A DNA stretch of 64,000 nt, from the NCBI GenBank assembly GCA_963573315.1, contig OY752141.1, positions 2,728,001 through 2,792,000 of the forward strand. The letters are read 5' to 3'. Each line of letters starts with the position of its first letter. Within the stretch, counting starts at the first letter, position 1. The notes below the pieces were generated by a model. That model saw only the letters and a program-made list of their open reading frames with translations. It made no database searches and was not told where the DNA came from. A program made the position numbers and the translations under genes. Positions 1-10,400 of the stretch are shown here, in pieces. This DNA comes from Entomortierella parvispora. Taxonomy: Eukaryota > Mortierellomycota > Mortierellomycetes > Mortierellales > Mortierellaceae.

Positions 1-529
1 GATTGTGGTGGTGCTCTTCTTTTTCCTTCTTTCCCTCTAATAGGTCTCGAAACCTCCGCACCTGGCTTGAGAGAAACTGATGGCGTTTGGGCGCCGAAAG
101 GTTGTGTCGATGAGATCCATTGGGAAGTTTCTCGAACCGATGCTTACTCTCGTTGACGGAGGAGCGACCTGAGGAGGAAGGAGCAGCGTCTGAAGAAGAA
201 GAGTCGATAGACCGCGCCCCGTTCTTGGCTGGCGCCGCTGGAAGGAGGTCATAGGCTGAGGGTATTTCGGCCAGGATGTGAGAACGGCCACTGGTACGAC
301 TTTTGATTGATGTTGCAGCTGAAGAGACTTCGTTCTGTTGCAGTTGGGCTAGAGGAGGAGCTTCGGGGGCGATTGGTTGTGCAGGACCGTCTTCATTCTC
401 AGCAGCAGCGATGGCCACCATGCCGGAGGAGACAGTAATGAGGGGAGGAGGAGCTGCAGGGTCGACGTTGTCCTTGAGTGAGAGGTCAGCGAGGGAAGGT
501 TCAGGTGCGGCAGGTGTGGCGGTGTCCAT
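1..529 (-). CDS. N-terminal part of an unrecognised disordered protein (runs off the window)
   Basis: An open frame begins at the ATG at 529-527 and stays open to base 1, giving about 176 residues. I do not recognise a family. The sequence is rich in Ala, Pro and Ser with several Ser runs, followed by a basic His/Arg/Lys-rich stretch near the window edge. It has no membrane segment or catalytic motif. Codon positions look coding, because the competing frames are broken or start on non-ATG codons. The bulk of the protein, and probably its folded domain, lies outside the window. The start choice is inference: it is the first ATG after a long frame without coding character. Confidence 0.5.
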   Translation of the reverse strand, partial: MDTATPAAPEPSLADLSLKDNVDPAAPPPLITVSSGMVAIAAAENEDGPAQPIAPEAPPLAQLQQNEVSSAATSIKSRTSGRSHILAEIPSAYDLLPAAPAKNGARSIDSSSSDAAPSSSGRSSVNESKHRFEKLPNGSHRHNLSAPKRHQFLSSQVRRFRDLLEGKKEKEEHHHN

Positions 530-2318
530 GGCGGTGGGATATTTGACAAAAAGCGGATTGAATGAGCGTAGGGATGAGAAGAAGGAATGAGTGTGGAAAG
601 AAGAGAACAGAAGAAAAGAAGGGAAAGGAGAGAGAGAGGACGCAAAGGGAAAGAAGGAGCGCAGGGCGCGTGCGTGCCTGATCAAGGCCACGGTCTCGGC
701 CAAGGCAAAGACGTTCGACAAGGTTGGCAAGGACTGACACAAAGCCAGCAAGTGGATCCAAGGTCATCCTGTGGAGGTCACTCTTTCCCGCACGGCGTGG
801 GAGTGGATGGCGGGTGAACAGCCTTACATCACATTGGACAAAATATGGGCGTGGCGGAGCAATGCTCAGCCACTGGCCTCTTTCCTGACGGCTGCAGGCT
901 GTGCCACTCCTTCCTAATTGCACATTTGCTGGAAAGCCTCGAGTCGCCTCCTTCTCCTCCTCCTCTTTCTCATGCGGTTCTGTCTCTCTGTGCCTTGAAT
1001 TCAAAGCCAGTCGCCCATTTGAGGGAGGTAGACCTTGGTGCCATTTGGCGCTATAGTATGCGATCCCCAAATGTGAGAGTTCCTGATCGTCCTCTACCGT
1101 GTTGCAATTGCTCGTCTGGGCTAGATTGCATGCACGATAAACCCGCGCTGTCCAGAGCTCATCCTCATTAATACCCAACGCGTTCCTGTTCTCACTCTTC
1201 CAGACTTCCCTCGATCCATTCCCCTCACCTTGTCAAAAATAGAGCAAGAGAATACATAGATTTTCGTAGGGAAAGAGCGCCTGTTGATTGGGGGCTGTTT
1301 GTTTGTCCGTCCGGCTCTCTTCCACTTTGAGAAAGACAAAAGTTGGTCGTGTGTGTGCTCTCACTTTGCGCTTTTTCCATTTTCACTTTGATTTTGTCGC
1401 AGCCCGGCATGTGCCTGCTCGAGAAGCAAAAGCTTTTTATCGGTAGCATCAGCAAGAAAAAAAAGAGAGTTGGAAAGATGGAAAGAGAGAAAGAGAAAAC
1501 ATCTACAAAAGTATGTATCAAAAGCGCGAAACACCTTGGAGTCAAACACCCCTGCAACATGACGATTCCAGCCCACAATGTTGCGGACGGTGTTCCTGCC
1601 TCGGTGTCATTGCCAACCGACAGGGCGTAAAGGAAAGAAGACAAGGAACCAAGAAGGAGGGCGGGGGTTGGAACAAATAAAGAAAAAGTGGGTGGAACAC
1701 ACGACTCAGGAGCGATAGACGACTGAATGTTGAAGGGCTCACATTCTACATACTCCATCCAAGTGATGTTCGCCAAAACACTTTTTTCCTTCCATTCCAC
1801 AGCCAGGCGGGACAGACTCGACAGGCAGTTACAGTGAGTAGAAACAGGGGCAGATCAATGGCGTGCGTGAAAGACACACATGAACCAAACTGCCAGCCAA
1901 CCTGGCGGAGGTGTAGGCACTCTGTCGCCTATGAGTGTCACTCCTCCCTGACAGATCGTTTCTTTTCTCATCTTCATTCCGCTCTCTGATCTCACCCATC
2001 CATCCATCCCCTCATTCACGCTCATGACCCCTCCCTCCCCCTCTTTTTGAACAGCTCCTCGAGGATACTGAGCACACGACGAAAATCGATCTGCGTTAGC
2101 CTCCTTTCTCGACATCATCACAACACAAAAAAAGAACTATTTTGCACACGACCCCTCCCTTCCTTTTTCGTTCACGTCCAGCTTCTTTTCACCCTCTCTT
2201 CCCTTCGCTCTTTTGTTACCTTTCTTTCTCTCCTTCTGCCACACGCATACCTATCTACTTGCGACTCGCCTTCTCAACTACCCACTATCCCCTCCATCCA
2301 CGTTCTACAACCAAATCG
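530..2318. other. Intergenic, divergent promoter region
   Basis: About 1.8 kb between two divergent genes. Open frames exist on both strands, but none shows domain-like composition or splice-consistent continuation. Stretches at 1640-2040 and 2140-2300 are CT-rich, as is common just upstream of start codons in this window. I see no RNA gene or repeat in it. Confidence 0.5.
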
Positions 2319-4383
2319 ATGGCCTCAGTACTGCGGTCACTGAGAACTCGTGTCCAGTCAATGGGCTTGACGTTTGCCCTTGGTTTCCTTCTCTGCATCT
2401 TTCAATCCTCGGAGTCGATCTTGGTCAAACTCGCGGGCAATCGGCCGGAACCACACCCAAGCTCGGCAAAGCTCATATTCCTGTCAGAACTATTGAAGTT
2501 GATGAGTAAGTGACAAGCACTCTCTATAGTGAACTGTGGAGAAAGGGACAGGGGCAGGACCTGGTTGCACCTCATGTTTAGCGCTTGTGCCATCTTGTCC
2601 AGTGCATGCTTTGTATTTGGAGAGCAACCACAACCAAGAGTCAAGAGCACCGGATGTGGTCGTTCCTCATACAGTACTGCACCACACGCTCCACTGCAGT
2701 GTGAATGGTACAATCCATTGGGTGCCAAGAGGGTTCGAGGAGGGACAGGAAAGATGGCCAGGGCAGGACTTGACAAGTGATGGCTGTTGGGAGAGACAAG
2801 GCCGACAGTGCCATTGGAAAAGCCGAGACAAAGGACGTGGTGTATTTTTGGTCGTGTGCGGGGGAAGGAAGATATTTTTGTTACTATCGTTGCTCTTGTG
2901 CTACGTGCTTCGGATGTCGTGTGGTGTATTTTTTACTACCTGCACACGACCATTGAATGCTCCCGTTTTAGTTGTGCTGGTGCGTGTGTTTGTTGGTGGC
3001 AGTCGGTCTACGCCCACATCACGTTCTGTTTCTCTCGAGAGGGCAACTTGTTCCATCCAGTACGTCAGGGTATTGCATCATTAACACCACCAGCTTGTCA
3101 CACCTCTAGTTTCATACACTCTCCTATCCGTTGAACGGAAACATGTTGTGGGTTTTGAAAACTTGCTTCGAAGAAGATGCTGTAAGAAGGGTACCAAATG
3201 CTGTCGCTCAAGTGGGGACGAAGAGATGCAGCAGGAACAGCAACTTCAACAGCTGGACCAGGAAGAGCGTAGAGGAAAACGGCTCTTGAGTGACAGCAAT
3301 GACGACGACGACGACGAAGACGAGGCTGAAGACATCGAGTCCTCAACCACCCCTGCATCCGAAGAACGCTCGACTGGCTGCCGAACCCCTCCGATCCTCC
3401 TCTTTGCAGTCCCTGGCGCCATTTACTTCTTCAACAACAACCTCACGTTCGTGTTACTTTCGCTCATGCCCGCACCAACCTATGTGGTCTTGTCGAATCT
3501 CAAGATTCTCACGACGGGATTGCTCTCATACTTGTTCCTGCATCGACTTTTGACAACCCCCCAATGGATTTCGCTTGGGATTTTGTTTCTGTCAACAGCA
3601 ATCTCGCAGGTAGATCTGGAAAAAGGGCTGAGTCTTTCCATCTCGATCCAAGCATTCATGCTCATGATCTTGTTCTGCGCCCTATCGGCGTTCGCATCCG
3701 TATTCTCTGAATACGTGATGAAGGAGAAGTTTGCTAAGGAATCAATCCATTTGCAAAACATGAAGCTCTACATGTTTGGTATTCTCTTCAATGGAATTAC
3801 CTATCTGCTCACACCTGCGGCCGTTACGACTGGAGGCGCGGTGGAGGCAGGTGGATTCTGGTCGGATATTGCACCGATTCACTTTATGATTATCTTGGCC
3901 TACGCATCCCTGGGCCTGGTCACGTCGGCCATCATCAAGTTCTCGGGCTCGATTACAAAAGTTTACGCGTCGTCCATGTCCATGTTTTTTGCGGCGCTAG
4001 TGTCTTGGCTTTTGTTAAGCGACCAATTGACAGTCTTATTTTTTGTTGGATGCTTTGGATGCTGCTACGCCTTGCACCTCTATTACCGCGTCCCAACCTC
4101 GAGTGCCCTGACTTCAGACTCCACCAACGGAACGGTTATATCCGATGAGGACGATGAGGAGGAATTGCTGGAACGCACGAATGGAGAGTCTGCAGGCAGG
4201 CACTCGACATCGTCCTCTTCCTCCAACTCTTCAACCACCTTAACGAACCCTTCGCCCCTCTCGTCCGTGGCTTCGAAATCAACGCCACAAGGATCGACAC
4301 TGTCTTCCGTAAAGGTGGTCGATCGTCATGAGTATCTCTCACTGGAGACTATTGATGATCATGATCATGACAACGGCAGGTAG
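2319..4383 (+). CDS. Nucleotide-sugar transporter, SLC35A-like (UDP-galactose/CMP-sialic acid transporter family)
   Basis: Two exons, 2319-2505 and 3110-4383, encode 486 aa. The 604-nt intron has a GTAAGT donor and a CTCTAG acceptor, and joining keeps the frame (phase 1). Exon 1 carries the first membrane helix and the ELLKL segment typical of this family. Exon 2 carries an acidic, Asp-rich cytosolic loop and then the conserved block FNNNLTFVLLSLMPAPTY, followed by at least seven hydrophobic helices to about residue 390. The Ser-rich tail is cytosolic. Family members exchange UDP- or CMP-sugars for nucleoside monophosphate across Golgi or ER membranes to feed glycosylation. The exact sugar cannot be read from sequence. 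The acidic insert and long tail make it larger than the usual 320-400 aa. Confidence 0.85.
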
Positions 4384-4536
4384 CCCGCCCATCCTTTCTT
4401 ACCCGCCAATTCTGCTCTTTACCCTTATGTCATCGACAGCATTGACCCATGTACACTAGACCAAAACGACCAAATAAAACAACAATAGCCAAAACATCCC
4501 AGGTTTATTCAAGTCTAATGGGATCCCTTTCCAATA

Positions 4537-4839
4537 CTAGACCGCTTCTACATTGTTGTTACGTTTCCAGCACTCGCGGAAGGCCGTCATAGCATCCTTG
4601 CAGGCTCGCCAGTCGTGGGTTTCGGAATAACAGTTTTGGAGAGCCTCGTTCTCGGCCGCACAGCCTGTCTGTTCAATTCGTTTCTCGTATTCATCCTCCT
4701 CTTCTTCCTCGTCCTCTTCTGCTCCGTCTGACTTTTGTGGGCGCTGGCGTGGCTCATGAGCGCGGGCAGTCGGTGCCCATTCGGGGTCTTCCTGGCGCTG
4801 ATCAGTTGAGGACGAGGACGACTGCGCTGATTTGGACAT
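4537..4839 (-). CDS. COA4: Cytochrome c oxidase assembly factor COA4-like, twin CX9C protein
   Basis: A 100-aa intronless frame. Cysteines 60, 70, 80 and 90 form a coiled-coil-helix-coiled-coil-helix (CHCH) fold as two CX9C pairs, with TGCAAENEALQNC and DWRACKDAMTAFREC as the two helices. The TGCAA start and the DWR before the third cysteine match the COA4/CHCHD8 family, which helps assemble cytochrome c oxidase in the mitochondrial intermembrane space and is imported by the MIA40 disulfide relay. The N-terminal 45 residues are Ser- and Glu-rich and probably disordered. The neighbouring syntaxin lies on the same strand 220 nt upstream. Another twin-CX9C family is possible but fits less well. 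Confidence 0.82.
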   Translation of the reverse strand: MSKSAQSSSSSTDQRQEDPEWAPTARAHEPRQRPQKSDGAEEDEEEEEDEYEKRIEQTGCAAENEALQNCYSETHDWRACKDAMTAFRECWKRNNNVEAV

Positions 4840-5058
4840 TAAACTTGGAAGAAAAAGAAAAGAAGGAAGGCAGTGGAAATGAAAGAATGAGACACTGGGA
4901 ACAAGAGTCGAGGAGAATGATGGACTCGATGATTAGGGTGATGCGGAAAGAAGAATGAATAAATGAATGAGTGCACTTTTTTTTGATCTTTCTTCTTTAT
5001 TCAATAAAAACAGGAACCCAAAATGAGACGATCCGATAGACTCTTGCTCCTCTGTTCC

Positions 5059-6706
5059 TTAGCTGAGAATCGCCAAAACGACAACGCCCGCCACCACGGC
5101 TACGATCAATAGAAGGTAGCACGACTTTTTGCGCGCGTTCCGCTGGTGAATCGCCGCTGTGGTCAATTCCTCTGAAGCGGCATGCGTGCTCATACTGATA
5201 GACGTGACATTGTTCTCAATTGAATCTATTTGAAGGTGTAGAGTAAAGATAAAGTGGGTGGGTGGATCAACACTACAGCATGCCCTTTCATAGCCTGGTG
5301 TGTGGCGCTTACCGAGCATGCTTCCTTGTTCATTGACCATGGTACCCAGGTCGCGGAAGATCTCGTTCAGTTCAGTAATACCATGCTCAATCTCTCGAAT
5401 TTCCTCTTCGCGCTGTACAATCATCGACTCGTTGTACTCCAGCTCATTGTCGACCACCATCAACTGCATCCTTCGCTGACTATCTTGTACCAAGGGCTGC
5501 TCTCCTGAAGCACTCGCGTCCTCATCTCTATAGAATCAAACAAGGTTGACAGGATTGAGTGTGTTGAAGAAGATACGTCGAAATGAAAGTTTAGCCTAGC
5601 TGCCATTCTCCACTTACTCGTAATCATTGCGCACATTCGTCCTTCGTGCCTGATCTACGAAATTGCGCTGTGTTTCTGCAGAGACTCTTTGAACCTTTTG
5701 GAACTCGACCAACACCTTCTGGAAGTCCTTGGACAGTTTTTGGTATTCGATTTTTTTCTGTGTTTACAGTCGCAAAATAAAATCTAGACCTGTTAGCCTC
5801 TTTGCGGTCATCCGTTTTTGATCACGGCCTATTCCAATATACTCCAGTAGCATTTTTGATTGCATGAGCTTTCAGTCTTCTGGCCGTTAATCTTACCCCG
5901 GTGGTGTTATCGAACCTTGCGAGGTCCTTGACATCTTGACTGGTTTCCTTAACTTGCAGCCGTGTCTCTTCGGTCAAATCATGACTTCATACAGACAAAG
6001 AAGAGGATGGGTTAACAATTGTAAACGAAGGTTTAGCTCAATAATGAAATGACGCTGACAACACAAACACCCCTGCCCTGTGGGAGGTCAGGAGGTAATT
6101 ATTTTCGAAGTCGAAGAATTCGCCCAAAAATTTAGTAAGGAGACAGTGGCAAAACGCCAAGAGGAAACATCGAAGACTTACAGCTTTGTCCGCAATTCTT
6201 CTGTGTCCTTGTGTGTGCCTAGAAGGGCGACAAGACGCTGTATTGACGACACGTTGCTGTTGATCTTGAAAACCTGCTGAGAGATTTGCTGCACCCGGGT
6301 ACTGAAGGCCTGCGCCGCGTCAGCTGTTTGGAATTGAAAAGAAATGAGACATTGGACAAGTCAGCGCCCATGTACTGTACATGCACCGCCTTTTCTTTTC
6401 TAGCTTGTCGTTTTGAGGTTCAACTCCTGCATGCTGTGGAGACTTTATTGTGCCTTTGACTGCCCGTGAAAGGCATCTGGGCTCTCCGTTTAAAACGGCG
6501 ACCCAACTGCCCCAGAGTCAATGCACTGCTTCATTCAGTCCAAAGGAGGAAGAGCATTGTTTGCTGCCCCTTCCATGCTGTCCAGCCAAGAAGACTGACG
6601 TGAATACAACTCCATTACCATTGTTATTTCCTCGAGGGTTAGGATTATTTCCACCACTGCGTCGGTAGCCGCCTCCCTCTCCCCGTTCCAAGTCTGCGAA
6701 GGACAT
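5059..6706 (-). CDS. Qa-SNARE, Pep12/syntaxin-7/12-like endosomal t-SNARE
   Basis: Six exons on the minus strand: 6706-6619, 6323-6182, 5984-5897, 5757-5618, 5527-5313 and 5225-5059. They encode 279 aa, and all five junctions keep phase. After a Gly/Asn-rich leader comes the Habc bundle, including FKINSNVSS and the LLGTHKDTEELR segment diagnostic of Pep12/syntaxin 7. The SNARE motif follows, with its zero-layer Gln in MVNEQGSMLD. A 20-residue C-terminal membrane anchor ends the protein. Pep12-type SNAREs mediate fusion of Golgi-derived vesicles with late endosomes or prevacuoles. The first donor (GTAATG) is weak. It was chosen because only it gives the right phase into exon 2. Confidence 0.85.
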
Positions 6707-6727
6707 TGTCGAAAAAGAGAGCGAGAA

Positions 6728-6802
6728 TGTGTGTGTATGTGGGGTATGTGTGTATGTGGGGTGTGTGTGTGGGGGGGGGGGGGGGTATGTGTGTGTGTGT
6801 AT
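6728..6802. repeat. GT/GTAT microsatellite with G-run
   Basis: A GT-rich simple repeat with TATG interruptions and an uninterrupted run of about 15 G (6771-6785). It sits just upstream of the syntaxin start codon at 6706, so it lies in that gene's promoter or 5' leader. Confidence 0.9.
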
Positions 6803-6935
6803 AAGTTGTTTCGTTGGATCGTGATGTTTGCGTAGGCTGTTGAGGGTTGAAGAGGAAAGGGAAAGCAAATGGAAAAGAATGAAGGAATGACGAAGAGTTT
6901 TTCAGCGCAACAAAAAAATCATATTAAAATAAAAT

Positions 6936-7091
6936 TTATTTGAAGTCACCTACGCCCTCAAACACTTCATAGTCTTCAGTGAATGCAGTCCTGCGTAGCC
7001 AGCCGACAACTTGAGATAAACCTTCCTTGAACGTGTACATGTTCCTCAGAGACACGAGCTTGAGTAGCCCCGAAAGTCGAGAGATGACCAT
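6936..7091 (-). CDS. Possible small ORF or terminal exon (51 aa), unrecognised
   Basis: An ATG at 7091-7089 opens a 51-aa frame ending at 6936, with the stop overlapping an AATAAA polyadenylation-like signal. Composition is protein-like (MVISRLSG at the start, FKEGLSQVVGWLRR in the middle). No ribosome or splice context proves it, and an in-frame stop lies two codons before the ATG. It could be the last exon of a decayed gene or chance. It lies downstream of the Fanzor gene and may belong to the mobile element or to its flank. Confidence 0.2.
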   Translation of the reverse strand: MVISRLSGLLKLVSLRNMYTFKEGLSQVVGWLRRTAFTEDYEVFEGVGDFK

Positions 7092-7461
7092 GGCTTATGT
7101 CGAAGCAGAGCTGTCATAATTGAATTCCATGCACAACTTTTCAGACCTCGACATAGCCAAGGATGATTACAGCTAAACTCGTACAAATGAATAAAATCAT
7201 GAGAATAAATTAGTTCACTATACGAAGGTTAGTAATAATACAGCAAATTATTGTATCTCTTTACCTGAGTCTTGGGATAAGACCCAGCACTTCTTGTAAC
7301 TGATTTTTCAACAGCAAGAAAAGTGATAGGTTTGAATGTCAGGCAAGACTCTTTCAACGACCATTGCTGTCCGAAAAAGCAGGGTCATAGAAACACATGT
7401 AAACACTTACATCGGGTAGCAACCTTCCGGGGTGCTTATATGGTTCTTGGTACGGGCGGAT
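7092..7461. other. Non-coding DNA downstream of the Fanzor gene; candidate place for a guide RNA
   Basis: AT-rich sequence without a convincing ORF immediately 3' of the Fanzor stop. A hairpin lies at 7265-7287: CTG-A-GTCTT, loop GGGAT, AAGAC-C-CAG, eight pairs with one mismatch. In described Fanzor and TnpB loci, the guide RNA is encoded at the 3' end of the nuclease gene and runs to the element end. That placement is known for the family. That this stretch does so is inference only. Confidence 0.25.
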
Positions 7462-10400
7462 TCAGCTGGTGCGGCATTCGGGCAGGCTAGACACCCCATC
7501 TGAGATCGCATTTTCTATGTTCTCTAGAGTCTGTTCTAACATATCAAACATATCTCTAATTTTCTCCAAACGAGTGTGGACGTACTCGGCGGCTTGCAAA
7601 GCCAGTGCAGGGTCACCCGCGGGCGTATTGCCTGCGTCGGCCCCAGGAGGGCAGAACTTTGCCGGTCTCGCTCGGCCCAGTATGAACTGAAGACAGATGT
7701 ACGCGATATTCTCCGATCCAACCACATCCCGATCAAAGTACTGTTTGCAATTTGTACAATACTTGGATCGCCGTTCTCCATACTGCAGGAACGCGTCGCA
7801 ATTTTGGCGGAGGCACTTTGCGCTGGTGTAGTACTCATCCACACCCACAACAATGTATCCAAGCCGCCTAGCCTATATCACAAGGATGTGGAAAAGAAAT
7901 GTCAAGCTGATGACAACATCAGGGCCTCACAAGGACCTTTTCCCCTTGCTTCATATACTTACCCTTTGAGTGAATCGCCGCTCCAATGGCCCATGTTTAG
8001 ATGGTAGGCCCGTTCGAGAATTGAACGAGCCAAGACCAAGAGCAAACACCACCGTTTTTCCAGTACTTCCATCCGCCTTCTTGCCCGAGTAGACTCCTGC
8101 AAGCTTGAAGATTTGATCTATCGCAAGATCTATCGCCCTCTGTTGCGCTTTCTTCAGATCCCATTTTCTCTTCAGCATCCAATGGGAGTGATAAAAGTCA
8201 AATAAAACATCCTGCACCGTGCCTACAAGGTCTGGCACTGGTGTGTTCGGCTCCATCAATCCCCCCAGAATCTGCTTGGCTGGACCATGCATGTAATGCA
8301 GGTAGTCTTGGATAGATAAGTGCTTGCGGGGCGGGATATTCGTTTCGAGCAGATGGACATGCTCCTTGATCTTTTTCTTCCTCACAGCCTCTTGGAACAG
8401 TCGGACTGGCTGATAAAGGAATGACCGTCGGATGCGCTTGGACGCACGGTCGTTTGTTGTCCCTGATTTCTCGGCATTGAGAGTCAGGCGCGTGGCTGTC
8501 ATCGAGAAAACCTCGCCTGGGTCGATACCAATGACAGTGACATCTCCGTGGGTAAGATTGCCAAAGTTAAACACGCTGGCATTGGGCAAAGTAGCTGTCC
8601 CTCCCCCAAAAGTGTATGTAGTCCCGTTGTTGAACCTGACGGGACCTGGATTCTTCGACTGTGGGACGAGATTGGGAGCGGTTCCACCCTGGGCTCCCAC
8701 CTGTTGGTCTCCAGCATCTTCCGGGATGATCTCGTCATAATTCCCGTCATCATATTCCTCACCTTCTTCATCACCATCGTTGTCATCCGGTGGCATCTCG
8801 TTGGGGTTGTCGTCATTGTCGTACTCGAGATATCCGTCGTTGCCGTCACCGTCGTCACCATCCCCATCATCGTCTTCATCATCTTCATCGTCATCTTCAT
8901 CGTCATCTTCATCGCCATCTTCATCACCTTCGGGGTCTTGACTGTCGTGGTCGTTTGGCTTTTTCTTCGCTGGCTTTGGTCGCTTGAAGTCGAGCACTGG
9001 GACATTAAGGACAAGTCCATTCGTCTTGAAACTCTGCATCAGCACCATCGTTCTTCTTGCCTTCTCTTTCGACCTATCGTTTGTTGCCGCTTCAGGCTTG
9101 TCACTCAGGAGCCGTACTTTACGGTGGTACCGTCGAGACTTGTCGGGCGTCCTGGACCTTGTCCCAGGGAGATTGGCGGAGGGACGGAACCCTGGCTCAT
9201 CAATCTTATAGAGGATTTTGGATATGAACCATCCCTTCTCTTTGGTGACATACGCTGTTCGTTGCTGGCTGGTTGTCCGGTTTGGGCCAAAGATGCGAGT
9301 AAGGAGGTTGCTCAAAATGGGGTCATGGAGCTTGCTTCCAGGTGGTTTGGCCTCCAGAAACATCAGCAGATCATCGCTGTTCACCTGTGTGAAAGTGGCC
9401 GCTGTCTTTCCCTGAACAAAGTCAGCAAATTGACCATTGTTATGCTGAAAGAACCACGAAATGTAGTCGTTCTTGTTGGAGCGTGGCCAGACCTGATGGT
9501 CAATCTACTCGTCACAGAGAAAAGATGCCGTCAGTACATTGACACTTATTCATAGATATTTAACACTCATTAATACGCACTTTTGCGGTCCGATAATGCA
9601 CTCGGATGTTCTTGAGAACATCTCTAGCCGACGATTGTCCTCCATTTGCGTTAAATAGCTGCCAACCCCTCTCTTGGTAGCTCTTGAAAGGGCTGGGTAA
9701 GGACTGTTTGTATAGAGCAAACATTCTGGCACAAGTTTGAGCGTCTCGACTCTTCGTCGCGTGTCTGGAACCTTTAAATAACAAGGTTATCAAGCCATTG
9801 ATGATATTCTGGCCACTGGTACTGCCAACAATCTTTTCGAGAAAGTCTGCTGGCAGAGCATGAGAATCTTGTGGCTGTGGCTGGGTGACGGAAGGTGGAC
9901 CAGCAATGGATGGACCAGCAGAGGATAGACCGGAAATGGATGGACCAGCAGCGTATGGACCAGCAGAGGATGGACCAGCAGAGGATGGACCAGCAGAGGA
10001 TGAACCAGCAGAGTATAGACCAGCAGAGGATGGACCAGCAGAGGATGAACCAGCAGAGTATACACCAGCAGAGGATGGACCAGCAGAGGATGGACCAGCA
10101 GAGGATGGACCAGCAGAGTATAGACCAGCAGAGGATGAACCAGCAGAGTATAGACCAGCAGAGGATGGACCAGCAGAGGATGAGGCCATTTGGCGGAACT
10201 GGTCGATGCAGACTGCATAGATATCGTACAAGTCGTTTTCCAGTCTGAGTTTTGTCTTTACACAGTCTTGAATGCGCCTGTTCACAACGATCGCCTCATG
10301 AGCAAGCAAACACTGCTCGATGTTGCCAAGTAGAGACCCTGCCGTGATAGTGACGACCCCAAACTTCTTCCTCAGTTCGCGGAGCTCTATTGTTTCTGCA

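Noticed and set aside
501-1178. 225-aa open frame on the minus strand
   Set aside because: It overlaps the better-supported start of the gene at 529. Its composition is not protein-like, and it ends in CT-derived residues.
8548-9555. 335-aa plus-strand frame full of Val and Ile
   Set aside because: It is the complement of the acidic Asp/Glu repeat of the XPG-Fanzor gene, not a membrane protein.
9895-10248. Plus-strand repeat protein and direct-repeat array resembling CRISPR
   Set aside because: The 15-nt units are contiguous with no spacers and encode the SAGP linker on the minus strand. This is a minisatellite.
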